A program made the translations under genes and the position numbers. This document shows positions 34,332 through 43,016 of a stretch of 45,213 nt of DNA, one piece after another. Where the stretch lies: contig CACNMX010000009.1 in the NCBI GenBank assembly GCA_902621675.1, positions 1 to 45,213 of the forward strand, written 5' to 3'. The DNA comes from an uncultured Prochlorococcus sp. (lineage in GTDB: Bacteria; Cyanobacteriota; Cyanobacteriia; PCC-6307; Cyanobiaceae). Within the stretch, counting starts at the first letter, position 1. Every line of letters begins with the position of its first letter. The notes below the pieces were generated by a model. It made no database searches and was not told where the DNA came from. It saw only the letters and a list, made by a program, of their open reading frames with translations.

Positions 34332-35256
34332 GATCTCCCTGATAGTTGGTTTTTGTTGCTAATTCATTTAAGTCACGCGTACCACTAATAATTTCTCCAT
34401 TTATTTCCCAAGAAGGAAATCCACTGATTTCTTTCGTTTGGCATAGCTCATACTCATTATCTTTACCATCTTTAGCACATTCAACTACTTTTAATTCTTT
34501 AACTGCTTCCTTACCAAATAATTGTTTCTGATCGTGGCAATGAGGGCACCAGTATGCACTATACATAACAATATTGTTTTCACTTAAAAATTTTGCAAAC
34601 TTTACCTTCTGGGGAGAGCTTGTAGTGGTAATTATTGGCGATACATTTTCAGTGGGAATTGCAACATCAATAGCATTAGAGGGGTCAACGTTTGTTGACC
34701 AAATTAGGCCCCCCAGCAGTACACTAATGGATATAATGAAACCTCTAAAAATCATAGGTTCTCTACTTTCGAACTTTGCTCCAATCATAGAAATTATAAA
34801 GATAGAAAACGATAAAATTGCTGAAAGTATACAAAAAAAACAATATGCTTGAATCTTAAAAAACATTATATTTATCAATAAAAAGCTAAATGTTGATGAC
34901 GCACAAGAAATTAAAAATACTAACCACCATAAAAACTTATTTAGTTTTTCTTTTGGGGAAATTAAATTGAGAGAAAGTATTATTGTGATAGCTAATATTG
35001 ATAAATATGTTATAAATCCAGCTAATGAGAGAGGTATATCAACTTGATTATTTTCAAATAAAGTACCCCAAGGACTATTTAAAACCGTTTCACAACCATT
35101 TTGTATCCCTGGGCATGAAAGGGAAGTAAATAATCCCCATTTTTTTAAAGTAATCGAACCTGTATCAACTATGCCTATAGTGCTAAGAATTGCGATTATG
35201 ATTTTTGGCCATTTCAAATCTTTTTTATTTCTTCTGTTTAAAGTCTTAAGGGCCAT
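34321..35256 (-). CDS. VKOR-thioredoxin fusion protein (disulfide-forming)
   Basis: An integral membrane oxidase that passes electrons to quinone and forms disulfides in lumenal proteins. The VKOR part (about residues 15-160) has loop Cys C48 and C55 (SCPGIQNGC) and the active CxxC at C139/C142 (YCFFC). A C-terminal thioredoxin-like domain has YWCPHC with C237 and C240. The fusion is typical of cyanobacteria and the plant chloroplast relative LTO1, which oxidises photosystem II proteins. At 311 aa it is complete. Confidence 0.93.
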   Translation of the reverse strand: MALKTLNRRNKKDLKWPKIIIAILSTIGIVDTGSITLKKWGLFTSLSCPGIQNGCETVLNSPWGTLFENNQVDIPLSLAGFITYLSILAITIILSLNLISPKEKLNKFLWWLVFLISCASSTFSFLLINIMFFKIQAYCFFCILSAILSFSIFIISMIGAKFESREPMIFRGFIISISVLLGGLIWSTNVDPSNAIDVAIPTENVSPIITTTSSPQKVKFAKFLSENNIVMYSAYWCPHCHDQKQLFGKEAVKELKVVECAKDGKDNEYELCQTKEISGFPSWEINGEIISGTRDLNELATKTNYQGDLNF

Positions 35257-35358
35257 ACAAAAAAGTTTGTTATTTGCATTATCTATCCTAATATTATCTT
35301 GGCATGAGAGAGATATATTAAATGCTTTTTAAATCTTTTAATTCTTATTTTTCAAATT

Positions 35359-36723
35359 GTGAAACAAAATAGTCTCAATGTAAAAGAAAAAAAACTATCT
35401 AAGATTGCATTCAGTCATGTTGGTTGTGAGAAAAATCTTGTTGATACTGAACATATGCAAGGCTTATTAGATAAAGAGGGTTATGAAGTTGAAAGTAATA
35501 TAAGTGATGCAAATGTTGTTGTTGTAAATACTTGCAGTTTTATTGAAACAGCTAGAGAAGAATCTATTAGAACAATTCTTGAATATACAAATCAAGGAAA
35601 GGAAGTAATAGTTGCAGGCTGTATGGCTCAGCATTTTAAAGATGAGCTTATAAAAGAAATCCCTGAAATAAAAGGTCTTGTTGGGACAGGAGATTATCAA
35701 AAGATAGCCAGGGTTTTAGACAGAGTCGAAAAAGGGGAAATCGTTAATGAAGTTTCAAAAATACCCGAATTTATTGCAGATGAGGAAATGCCGCGTTTTG
35801 TAGATAAAAATAAATTTGTTGCTTATCTTCGGATTGCTGAGGGCTGCAACTATAATTGCGCTTTTTGCATTATTCCTAAATTGAGAGGTCCCCAAAGAAG
35901 TAGAACAATAGAATCTATAGTTTCAGAAGCCAAAAGTCTTGCAAAGCAGGGGATCCAAGAAATCATATTAATTAGTCAAATAACAACTAATTATGGTCAA
36001 GATATTTATGGAAAGCCATCATTAGCCAAACTTTTGAATGAGCTTTCTAAAGTTCCAATTCCTTGGATCAGGATACATTATGCTTATCCAACGGGTTTAA
36101 CTGATGAAGTTATTAGAGCTTTCAAAGATTCAGAAAATATAGTACCTTATTTTGATTTACCACTTCAGCATAGTCATCCAGATGTGTTGAGGAGTATGAA
36201 TAGACCTTGGCAGGCTTCTTTGAATGAATCAATTTTGGAGAAAATTAGAAAAGAAATTCCATCTGCTGTATTAAGAACTAGTCTCATTGTTGGTTTCCCA
36301 GGAGAAAAAAAAGAACATTTTCAACATCTTCTAGATTTTTTGTATAGGCACAAATTTGATCATGTAGGAGTGTTTATTTTTTCTCCTGAGGCCGGAACTG
36401 CAGCTTTTGATTTGCCAAATAGAGTATCCCCAGAGGTTGCAGATGCAAGAAAAGATAATGTTATTTCAGTTCAACAAAATATCTCTAAAGATAAAAATAA
36501 GTCATATGTTGGTTCAAAAATGAAAGTTTTGGTAGAAAAAATATCAGAAAATAACGAATTACTAGGTCGGTCCTACAATTTCGCTCCTGAAATTGACGGA
36601 ACTGTAATTTTATCTGTTGAAGATAAAATTGATTTGAAAAATTATATTGGTAAATTTGTTGAAGCAAATATTTCTTTTGCGGATGAATATGATTTGTATG
36701 GAGAAGCTATTAAAATTTTATAG
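35359..36723 (+). CDS. rimO: Ribosomal protein S12 methylthiotransferase
   Basis: A radical-SAM enzyme that adds a methylthio group to an Asp of ribosomal protein S12. [14 protein letters not shown] opens the N-terminal MTTase domain, whose Cys residues (GC, NTC, GCMAQ) bind one cluster. [12 protein letters not shown] is the radical-SAM CX3CX2C, and a C-terminal TRAM domain (about residues 385-454) binds substrate. SIRTILEY and [11 protein letters not shown] favour RimO over MiaB. The start is a GTG at 35359. Confidence 0.95.
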   Translation: MKQNSLNVKEKKLSKIAFSHVGCEKNLVDTEHMQGLLDKEGYEVESNISDANVVVVNTCSFIETAREESIRTILEYTNQGKEVIVAGCMAQHFKDELIKEIPEIKGLVGTGDYQKIARVLDRVEKGEIVNEVSKIPEFIADEEMPRFVDKNKFVAYLRIAEGCNYNCAFCIIPKLRGPQRSRTIESIVSEAKSLAKQGIQEIILISQITTNYGQDIYGKPSLAKLLNELSKVPIPWIRIHYAYPTGLTDEVIRAFKDSENIVPYFDLPLQHSHPDVLRSMNRPWQASLNESILEKIRKEIPSAVLRTSLIVGFPGEKKEHFQHLLDFLYRHKFDHVGVFIFSPEAGTAAFDLPNRVSPEVADARKDNVISVQQNISKDKNKSYVGSKMKVLVEKISENNELLGRSYNFAPEIDGTVILSVEDKIDLKNYIGKFVEANISFADEYDLYGEAIKIL

Positions 36724-36727
36724 TTTT

Positions 36728-36820
36728 TTAAATTAATTTAACTGCTCTTAAGAGCTTATCTAATGCGAAAGCAGCTCCAAAACCAAAACCAATAAATGCA
36801 AAATAGAAAATGATGTTCAT
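36728..36820 (-). CDS. petL: Probable cytochrome b6-f complex subunit PetL (30 aa)
   Basis: A 30-codon frame from ATG 36820 to TAA 36730-36728 encodes a single-span peptide: hydrophobic NIIFYFAFIGFGFGAAFAL, then a basic tail that ends RAVKLI. The short length and a C-terminus of K-x-(R/K)-L-I type are like plant and algal PetL (ending IRLI or VKLI). PetL stabilises the b6-f dimer. The call is from memory of those endings and from the absence of any other use of the gap; it could also be another tiny thylakoid peptide. Confidence 0.5.
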   Translation of the reverse strand: MNIIFYFAFIGFGFGAAFALDKLLRAVKLI

Positions 36821-36884
36821 TAATTTTATTATTTTTATTTAATTTAACATCAGATGAAAAGATTAGATTTTTTCGTTTAATTTC

Positions 36885-37271
36885 TTAATCTTGTATATAG
36901 GGTAATCTTTTGTATAAGCATTCTTCTGCTTTTTGTAGTTCCCGGCCTAAATATAGAGCATGGTCGAATCTGGTGATTAAGTCGTTTCTTTCTTCAGTGA
37001 TGAATATTCCAAGTTGTTTTGCACTAATACCTTCAAACACTTCATTACTAACTCTTTTATTATCAGAGTCGCATTTAATTGGTTCATTTGTTTCTGGGTC
37101 AAGCGCATATCCATCATCATTAATATTATTTAGATAGTGCTCCAAAATTATTTTATTTTCTACTAAATCTACTTTTATAATAAAATAACCGTTTGGATCT
37201 AAGTCTATATATCGGTTGGATAGATTATCATCAATATTTATTTTTTCATCGAAACTTTTACTAGAATCCAT
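36885..37271 (-). CDS. DUF4346-like protein (128 aa)
   Basis: The sequence DPNGYFIIKVDLVENKIILEHY, the GISAKQLGIFI stretch and the C-terminal DHALYLGRELQKAEECL follow the DUF4346 pattern, found in cyanobacteria and related to a methyltransferase-subunit-like family. Function is unknown. The N-terminal 20 residues are acidic. It is soluble and has no signal peptide. It follows the FemAB-like gene in the same direction at a distance of 60 nt. Confidence 0.72.
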   Translation of the reverse strand: MDSSKSFDEKINIDDNLSNRYIDLDPNGYFIIKVDLVENKIILEHYLNNINDDGYALDPETNEPIKCDSDNKRVSNEVFEGISAKQLGIFITEERNDLITRFDHALYLGRELQKAEECLYKRLPYIQD

Positions 37272-37331
37272 TCTTAGAAGTTAATAAAAACTATATTTCT
37301 AATATAATCTTTGGTAAAGCTAAATAATTTT

Positions 37332-38486
37332 TTATTTAAAGGGTATAGATTTATTTTCAATATCAATTTCCATCTTAGTTTGTTTATTAACTTCATTAAG
37401 CCAAGGATAAATTATGTTTTCCATATTTTTATCAAACCACTTATGCAAGCTAATGGTTCTTTTCGCAAAAAACCCCCTCCTTCTTTTATGTTTCCCGCCT
37501 GCTCCAGGATCAAATAAATGAATACTATTTTTTATTGCCCATTCAATTGGCTGGTAGTAGCATAATTCAAAATGTAAATTAGATATTTCTTCTTGACTAC
37601 CCCAATATCTACCCCATAAGTTGTTTTTATTTTTAACGCACATAGACATAGCAAAAATATCATTTGAATCATTTTTTGATGCGCTAAAAAGTAAGAGATT
37701 TTTTTTATTATCAAGAATTTTTTCGAAAAATGTAGGAGTTAAATATTTACTTCCCCAGACTCCCCACCTCGAACAATGCTGTTCATAAAAATCATGCATT
37801 TTTCCGAGTATTTCTTGGTCGATATCAATTTCATTAAAAATTTTTATTTTAATATCTTGTTTAGTAATTGATTTCCTCTCTTTTTTTATATTTTTTCTCT
37901 GATTAGAGTTAAATCTTGAAAGAAAATCATCAAACGTTTTTTCTCCATTACTCCTCCATTCACTGCTGGAATTTATCCATTCATGGTATCCCAAAGATTT
38001 GAGATGGTCGCCCCAGCTTTCATCAATATATAAAAAATTACAACTTAAAATTTTGTTTGTAATTGCGAAGCTTTCGATATGGTTTATGAGTAAATTTGTA
38101 ATTTCTTTCTTATCTTCATTTTTTTTATAAAGAAATTGATATCCATTTACAGGACTATAAGGACTCATTCCAATTAATTTAGGGTAATAATTTAAATTCA
38201 GCTCTTGAGCCAATCTTGCAAATGATTGATCAAAAATGAATTCTCCATAGCTATGATTTTTTAAAAAAAGTGGAGCAATTCCTAATATTTCTTCATTTTT
38301 ATAAGCAACAAAATATAGAGGTTGCCAACCAGTTTCTCTTGAGACACTTTTTGATATTTCAAGGTTTTTAAGCCAAGTCCATTCATAGAATGGATTATTG
38401 ATTTCATTTGTTAATTCATTCCATATCTCTTTGGAGATTTCCTTAATTGACAATTTGACTTCAACTTTATGTATTTTTTGGTTCAT
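37332..38486 (-). CDS. FemAB-like/GNAT-type acyltransferase (DUF482)
   Basis: A 384-aa protein of the COG3146 type. The pattern WLKNLEISKSVSRETGWQPLYFV in the N-terminal half, the basic FNSNQRKNIKKERKSI, and WGRYWGSQEEISNLHFELCYYQPIEWAI then FDPGAGGKHKRRRGF near the end are conserved in this acyltransferase-like group, annotated as GNAT/FemAB-related. It may modify peptidoglycan precursors or transfer aminoacyl groups, but substrate and reaction are unknown. Located 17 nt after the RibD_C-like gene on the same strand. Confidence 0.82.
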   Translation of the reverse strand: MNQKIHKVEVKLSIKEISKEIWNELTNEINNPFYEWTWLKNLEISKSVSRETGWQPLYFVAYKNEEILGIAPLFLKNHSYGEFIFDQSFARLAQELNLNYYPKLIGMSPYSPVNGYQFLYKKNEDKKEITNLLINHIESFAITNKILSCNFLYIDESWGDHLKSLGYHEWINSSSEWRSNGEKTFDDFLSRFNSNQRKNIKKERKSITKQDIKIKIFNEIDIDQEILGKMHDFYEQHCSRWGVWGSKYLTPTFFEKILDNKKNLLLFSASKNDSNDIFAMSMCVKNKNNLWGRYWGSQEEISNLHFELCYYQPIEWAIKNSIHLFDPGAGGKHKRRRGFFAKRTISLHKWFDKNMENIIYPWLNEVNKQTKMEIDIENKSIPFK

Positions 38487-38503
38487 TTAATATTTAATCG
38501 ATT

Positions 38504-39154
38504 TCAAATTTTTTTGTAATGGATATGGATTTCATTATTCATTAAATTTTTTACTGATTTTATTTCCCATAGTCTTTTGAGATTAAAAATCTCATTTGTT
38601 TTTTCTGGAGGGATCCATGTATATTTACCTCCAATAATTTGTGGAATTATTGTAATTTTTATATCTGTTATTAGATCCTCTTTTATGAATGAATTTATAA
38701 GTTTTGCTCCTCCTAAAAGAGCTAGATCATTTATCCCTTGTTTTTTAAGTGAAATTAAAGTTTTACTCCATGAATCTTCGAAAAAGAGTTGTTTCTCGAA
38801 GTCATTATTTAAAGAATTATCAACTTTACTTGAGCTTATTAACCATCTTCTAATTGGTTGACGAAAGTATTTCCAATTACTGTTAAATTTTTTGCTATTT
38901 GAAGCAACTATAGAAATTGGTTGTTTTTTTGATATTGTTACTTCGTCATTACTATTGAGATTTTTAATTAGGTAAGTTGATTGATGAGCTATTAAAGTAC
39001 CTAAACCAAAAATGGTTGCGTCCACTATTGATAAGTGTTGATTTAACATTTTTTTATCTTCTTCGCTTCCAAGATGCGATTCTCCACCTCCAGGAAATGC
39101 AATTCTCCCATCAAGACTAGATGCTATAACAATTATTACTCTTGGGATACTCAA
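38504..39154 (-). CDS. RibD C-terminal domain (DHFR-fold) reductase
   Basis: A 216-aa stand-alone reductase: IIVIASSLDGRIAFPGGGESHLGSEEDKKML is the start of the RibD_C/DHFR-like fold; LIAHQSTYLI and DLALLGGAKLINSFI bind NADPH. The family reduces 5-amino-6-(ribosylamino)uracil-phosphate in riboflavin synthesis, but relatives act on pterins and other substrates. There is no N-terminal deaminase domain. The ATG overlaps the stop of the PTPS-like gene by 4 nt, so the two are likely co-translated, and this hints at a pterin or deazaflavin link. Confidence 0.85.
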   Translation of the reverse strand: MSIPRVIIVIASSLDGRIAFPGGGESHLGSEEDKKMLNQHLSIVDATIFGLGTLIAHQSTYLIKNLNSNDEVTISKKQPISIVASNSKKFNSNWKYFRQPIRRWLISSSKVDNSLNNDFEKQLFFEDSWSKTLISLKKQGINDLALLGGAKLINSFIKEDLITDIKITIIPQIIGGKYTWIPPEKTNEIFNLKRLWEIKSVKNLMNNEIHIHYKKI

Positions 39155-40077
39155 GTTTGTGAGACTAAACTATTTTCAAATTTCAACTTCAATGAATTGG
39201 TTAGCTTTTGATCAACATAAATTTCTGCAGCATTATTTGGGCTCTCTTGGAGTCTTATTTTGTGTAATGTTGCACCAAGTTCATGTATTGGATTTTTAAG
39301 AATATCAGAAATATATAAAGCTATATTTTCAGCAGTTGGAACACAATTTTGGAAAAATTCGATGTCTTTATTTAGAAAAGTATGATCTAGTTGTTCAACA
39401 ACTAAATCGTTGATTATCTCTTGGAGGGCAGATAAGTCGCAAACCATTCCTGTTCTTTTATCAATGTCTCCTCTTACAGTTATATCGACAAGATAGTTAT
39501 GACCATGTCCATTAACTCTTGCACATTTCCCATAGATTTTTTTGTTTTCATCAAAGGATATCTCTTCTTTTGCAAGTCTATGAGCAGCTGCAAAATGAGT
39601 TTGTACTGTTAAAAATGCTTCCATGTTTTTTCCAAAATAATCTGCCCATAAATTTGGGTTTTCATAAAGTCTTAGACTTGTAAGAGGTAAATCATCCTTC
39701 AGACGACTCCAAATGACCTTTACTAATGCTTCAGTTGTGGGAAGTATACCTTCTTGATTATTAACATTAAATTCAGGCCAGACATCATTTAAAAAACGAA
39801 AATCTAATTGTCCAGTAACCTTATCTTTAATGGAGTGTTTTACATCAGAGAGATTAAGTACCATTCCATCAGAGTCTAGTTCTCCACCCATTGAAACAAT
39901 AAGTTCATAATTATGACCATGACCTGGTGCAATACTGCACTTTCCAAAAAGAGATAAATTTTCTTCTGGGCTTTTTTCAGGAAGCCAATAACGGTGACTA
40001 GAACTAAAGCAGGCACGTCGAGTTATGACGCATTCACGTCCTTTTCCATGAGATGGTTTGGGTTGTGTAGAAGTCAT
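39151..40077 (-). CDS. Tandem-domain 6-pyruvoyl-tetrahydropterin synthase/QueD-like protein
   Basis: Two PTPS domains in one chain of 308 aa. Domain 1 has Zn ligands H28, H53 and H55 and C47 (GKC), but LDFRF replaces LDHxN, so F93 stands where the catalytic His should be. Domain 2 has H166, C185, H191, H193 and an intact D231-H232 (LDHTF), with E278 after it. Single-domain homologues make tetrahydropterins or queuosine precursor. Here one domain looks catalytic and the other altered. Start ATG at 40077. It overlaps the RibD_C-like gene. Confidence 0.9.
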   Translation of the reverse strand: MTSTQPKPSHGKGRECVITRRACFSSSHRYWLPEKSPEENLSLFGKCSIAPGHGHNYELIVSMGGELDSDGMVLNLSDVKHSIKDKVTGQLDFRFLNDVWPEFNVNNQEGILPTTEALVKVIWSRLKDDLPLTSLRLYENPNLWADYFGKNMEAFLTVQTHFAAAHRLAKEEISFDENKKIYGKCARVNGHGHNYLVDITVRGDIDKRTGMVCDLSALQEIINDLVVEQLDHTFLNKDIEFFQNCVPTAENIALYISDILKNPIHELGATLHKIRLQESPNNAAEIYVDQKLTNSLKLKFENSLVSQT

Positions 40078-40127
40078 ACCTGTCTGCGATAATACTATCT
40101 TAAGGTTTTAAATACGCTTTTGTCTTT

Positions 40128-40685
40128 ATGGAACAATCCATTATCAAAAAAACAGTTCATGCTATTAAAGGTAGAAGCATATTTTTAATAGGAATGATGG
40201 GTTCTGGTAAGTCACAAACTGGTTTGAAGCTGGCTGAATTATTGAAGTATAAATACATTGATATAGATTCATTAATAGAGAAGTTGGCAAAAAAATCTAT
40301 CAATCAAATGTTTAAGGATGAAGGAGAAGATAATTTCCGCGAATTAGAAGCAAACTGCCTTAAAGAAACTATCAAAATTCCTTCATTAGTAATCTCAACT
40401 GGGGGAGGAATAGTTACCAAATCGGAAAACTGGGGAATTTTAAGACAGGGAATAATTGCTTGGATAGATCTCGACAAAGATATAGCAATTGAAAGATTGA
40501 AAAATGAAATTGAAAATAGGCCACTTCTTCAGGGAAAGAATCTAAATGATCTATATATGAGCATTTTTCAATCTAGAGAAAATTTGTATTCTCAAGCAGA
40601 TTTAAGAATTCAAGTAAAAAAAGAAAATATTGAAGAAGTTGCTATGAAAATAATTAATGCGATTCATAAAGAAATAATCATTTAA
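40128..40685 (+). CDS. aroK: Shikimate kinase
   Basis: It phosphorylates shikimate in the aromatic amino-acid pathway. The Walker A is GMMGSGKSQ (residues 22-30). DIDSLIE binds Mg/shikimate, FRELEANCL (with R and E) and STGGGIV bind substrate, and RPLLQG is in the lid region. The length of 185 aa is typical. The region upstream (40078-40127) is divergent from the PTPS-like gene. Its stop is shared with the convergent CRR7 gene inside a TTAA. Confidence 0.95.
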   Translation: MEQSIIKKTVHAIKGRSIFLIGMMGSGKSQTGLKLAELLKYKYIDIDSLIEKLAKKSINQMFKDEGEDNFRELEANCLKETIKIPSLVISTGGGIVTKSENWGILRQGIIAWIDLDKDIAIERLKNEIENRPLLQGKNLNDLYMSIFQSRENLYSQADLRIQVKKENIEEVAMKIINAIHKEIII

Positions 40686-40939
40686 CCTGGTTCAATTCTT
40701 ACTGCAAACCATTTGATAACGTATCCTAATTTTATTTCTAATTCATAAGTGCTTTCCAATAATTCTTCAAAAAAATCCTGATCAGGATCTTCTATATTCT
40801 GATATATTGTTTGTGTTTCTATCTTATTAAGCCAATTCTTCAACCATAAAATTGCTTCTTGTTTTGATACAATTTTTTCCTTTGAATCGGGCTCTAATAA
40901 TACATAATGATCTGATGCTCTTATTAGTGGATTTGACAT
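40682..40939 (-). CDS. CRR7 (chlororespiratory reduction 7) family protein
   Basis: An 85-aa protein with MSNPLIRASDHYVLLEP at the start and TYELEIKLGYVIKWFAVRIEPG at the end, the pattern of plant CRR7, an assembly factor for subcomplex A of the NDH-1 complex. In cyanobacteria it is likely tied to NDH-1 assembly, but this is not shown. Its start codon is separated by one base from the divergent gene on the plus strand (CAT-A-ATG), so there is no intergenic promoter space. Confidence 0.85.
   Translation of the reverse strand: MSNPLIRASDHYVLLEPDSKEKIVSKQEAILWLKNWLNKIETQTIYQNIEDPDQDFFEELLESTYELEIKLGYVIKWFAVRIEPG
40882..40908 (+). promoter_or_regulatory. Candidate promoter inside CRR7 for the 40941 gene
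   Basis: TTGAAT (40882-40887) is followed after 15 nt by CATAAT (40903-40908), 32 nt before the ATG of the plus-strand gene, and lies wholly inside the CRR7 coding sequence. It is the best match I see in a place where no intergenic space exists. The spacer is short, so this is tentative. Confidence 0.3.
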
Positions 40940-40940
40940 A

Positions 40941-41648
40941 ATGAAAATTCTTCTTGGATTAATTCTTTGCTTGATTTTTCAAGGAATTTTTTTAGAAAGT
41001 TCTTTTGCTCTAGTAGATTCTAACGTACGAGAGTTTTTGGAAAATCGTGTAAATCAATGGCCAGAATTATATTTGCCAAATTTTAAATTATCGGATACTT
41101 CTAAGGACTTAATTTATCCTAAATGGTTTGAGGGGAATTGGCTCGTTACTTCTCAAGATATAGTTAATGATTCAGAAGAGCCAGTTATTTATAAAGTAAA
41201 TTTCTTTAAGAATGATTCAGATTTAATTGTTGGTAATCGTGCAAAAAATTCTGAGTCTATTGGAAAAGCAATATTTGGTGAAACCTTAATCAAGGTTGTA
41301 AATGATCCTCAATCTATTAATAATCAAATTACTTATTTAAAAGATGATTTTTATATTGATTCAAGAATTACAGGGAGAAATCAAATTCAAGATAATGATA
41401 TTTTTTTCGCAGATGAGCTAGTTATACAAACAGCACATAAGCCAGGTGCTTCAAGGATTAATCAGGTAGAGACTATTAGTAAATTTCAAAAATGTTCCGA
41501 AGAAATATTGGAAGTTGATAATTCAATCAAACCATCAATTTGTGGAATGCAATATGTTGCTTCTTATGGTTCAAAAGTTGGTGATCCATCTATACGTGCT
41601 ATCAAAACAAATAAATATAAATTGAAGTTTGAATTTATTGAGAGTTAG
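40941..41648 (+). CDS. Exported DUF6816-like protein (235 aa)
   Basis: The N-terminal KILLGLILCLIFQGIFLESSFA is a Sec-type signal peptide with likely cleavage after residue 23. The mature part begins with a NQWPELYLPNFKLS stretch and then DLIYPKWFEGNWLVTSQD, the beta-barrel-like pattern known from the cyanobacterial DUF6816. It is probably in the periplasm or thylakoid lumen. The family identification is from memory. The 3' end overlaps the convergent GST gene by 14 nt. Confidence 0.75.
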   Translation: MKILLGLILCLIFQGIFLESSFALVDSNVREFLENRVNQWPELYLPNFKLSDTSKDLIYPKWFEGNWLVTSQDIVNDSEEPVIYKVNFFKNDSDLIVGNRAKNSESIGKAIFGETLIKVVNDPQSINNQITYLKDDFYIDSRITGRNQIQDNDIFFADELVIQTAHKPGASRINQVETISKFQKCSEEILEVDNSIKPSICGMQYVASYGSKVGDPSIRAIKTNKYKLKFEFIES

Positions 41649-42360
41649 CACTAAAAAGATATTCTTCTAAGTTGTTCCTCCAAATGAAAAGATTTTCTAA
41701 ATAAGGGTTGTTTATGTATTCTTGGCTCCCCTCTCCTGAAAGAATTGGTCCTGCAGATTTTGGAAATTTAATAAGGGATAATTGAGCAGCAATTGAAATA
41801 TCTGCAATTGATAAATTATCTCCAACTAAATATTTCTTGTTGATCAAGGATTTTGATAAAGCTTCCAGTAATTTTTGGAGTTCTAAATTATCTTTAGAAG
41901 ACAAAACTACATTAGATATTTTACTGAGATTTTCAAAAGGTAATTTATCAACAATACTTTTAACTGAAGAAGGTATTTCATTTGGAAGTAATGCAGTTCT
42001 TAGCTGTGGATTTTCTATTGCAGATTTTATTAAAGCTTTTCTACAAGTTGTAGCCATTGTAGTATCTGCCCAGTCTTCAATTAGTTTGCATTGTGCAAAT
42101 AATATTGGATCCTCCGGAAAAAGTGGATTGTTTTCATTTTTTTTATCTACATATTCGCAAATAGTTGAAGAGTCATTAATAACTTGATCATTACTATCGA
42201 CTATTACAGGTACTTGTTTTTGACCTGATAATTTAAAGATTTCAAATTGGCCTATTCCAGGTGTTACTTCTTCAACTCGATATTGTAGTTTTTTTGCATG
42301 AAGGGCCATTCTTGTTTTTAAACAAAAAGCACTATGCCTAAATTGATATAATGTAATCAT
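41635..42360 (-). CDS. Glutathione S-transferase family protein
   Basis: A two-domain GST-like protein of 241 aa: N-terminal thioredoxin-fold with LYQFRHSAFCLKTRMALHAKKL (the Ser/Cys of FRHSAFC is the likely GSH site), KQVPVIVDSN cis-Pro and DSSTICEYVD. The C-terminal helical domain contains KYLVGDNLSIADISIAAQL. The substrate is unknown. It is divergent from ycf33 and begins 54 nt before that gene. Confidence 0.9.
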   Translation of the reverse strand: MITLYQFRHSAFCLKTRMALHAKKLQYRVEEVTPGIGQFEIFKLSGQKQVPVIVDSNDQVINDSSTICEYVDKKNENNPLFPEDPILFAQCKLIEDWADTTMATTCRKALIKSAIENPQLRTALLPNEIPSSVKSIVDKLPFENLSKISNVVLSSKDNLELQKLLEALSKSLINKKYLVGDNLSIADISIAAQLSLIKFPKSAGPILSGEGSQEYINNPYLENLFIWRNNLEEYLFSANSQ

Positions 42361-42414
42361 GCTGTTTAATGTTTGTTAAAACTTAGCTAAAAAAGTAATC
42401 TATTTGTGGAGCTG

Positions 42415-42624
42415 ATGGGCGAATTTTTCTCTAATGTTTCGAGATATCCAAAGTATTTGATATCTATCATTGTTGGAGGACTTGTTGCTTTGCTTGAACC
42501 TTTATTCAAGAATAGATCAAATCCACTCACAATAGTAGGTTTGATATCTTCTGTCTTAAGTGCTTTCATAACTGTTTATTTTGTCTTGCAAGCGATGACA
42601 AACCCAATAAATTTACAACCATAA
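42415..42624 (+). CDS. ycf33: Ycf33/DUF751 small thylakoid membrane protein
   Basis: A 69-aa protein with two hydrophobic segments: NVSRYPKYLISIIVGGLVALLEPL and IVGLISSVLSAFITVYFVLQAM. The xVxRYPxxxIS start and the C-terminal span fit DUF751/Ycf33, of unknown role. The ATG at 42415 (MGEFF) is chosen over an in-frame GTG nine bases earlier, because it matches the family start. The stop overlaps the rbfA ATG (TAATG). Confidence 0.85.
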   Translation: MGEFFSNVSRYPKYLISIIVGGLVALLEPLFKNRSNPLTIVGLISSVLSAFITVYFVLQAMTNPINLQP

Positions 42625-43016
42625 TGCCAAATAATTACCGTCTTGCAAAAGTTTCTTCTCTTTTGAAGAAAGAAATAACCCTTATTTTGCAGAATGATTT
42701 AGAAAATGATCTTATTAGAGATCATTTCGTCAATATTTCTAAGATTGATTTATCAGGTGATTTGCAACACTGTAAAATTTATATAACTTCAACTGCTCAA
42801 GAGAAAGTGAGGAAAGAAATTGTATCAAACTTGAATACTGCTAAAAGCTCTATAAGGCATAGTTTAGGAAAAAGAATTGAGATGAGAAGAGTTCCAGAGA
42901 TAATTTTTAAAGACGATGTTGTTCTTGATAAAGGATTATCAGTCTTGAAACTTCTTGATGAATTAAAAAATAAAAATCAAAATCATAATGTTGAGGAAAA
43001 GGATGCCAAAAGTTGA
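42624..43016 (+). CDS. rbfA: Ribosome-binding factor A
   Basis: A 130-aa KH-like protein that binds 16S rRNA of the 30S subunit during late maturation. RLAKVSSLLKKEITLILQNDL opens the domain; KIDLSGDLQHCKIYI and LGKRIEMRRVPEIIFKDD are the conserved strand-helix parts. The ATG overlaps the ycf33 stop by one base and the hemD gene begins inside its last codons. The C-terminal 20 residues are Lys/Asn-rich. Confidence 0.95.
   Translation: MPNNYRLAKVSSLLKKEITLILQNDLENDLIRDHFVNISKIDLSGDLQHCKIYITSTAQEKVRKEIVSNLNTAKSSIRHSLGKRIEMRRVPEIIFKDDVVLDKGLSVLKLLDELKNKNQNHNVEEKDAKS

Noticed and set aside
42988-43002. Earlier ATG for hemD
   Set aside because: It lies further inside rbfA and has no clear Shine-Dalgarno, while ATG 43003 follows GAGG at good spacing.
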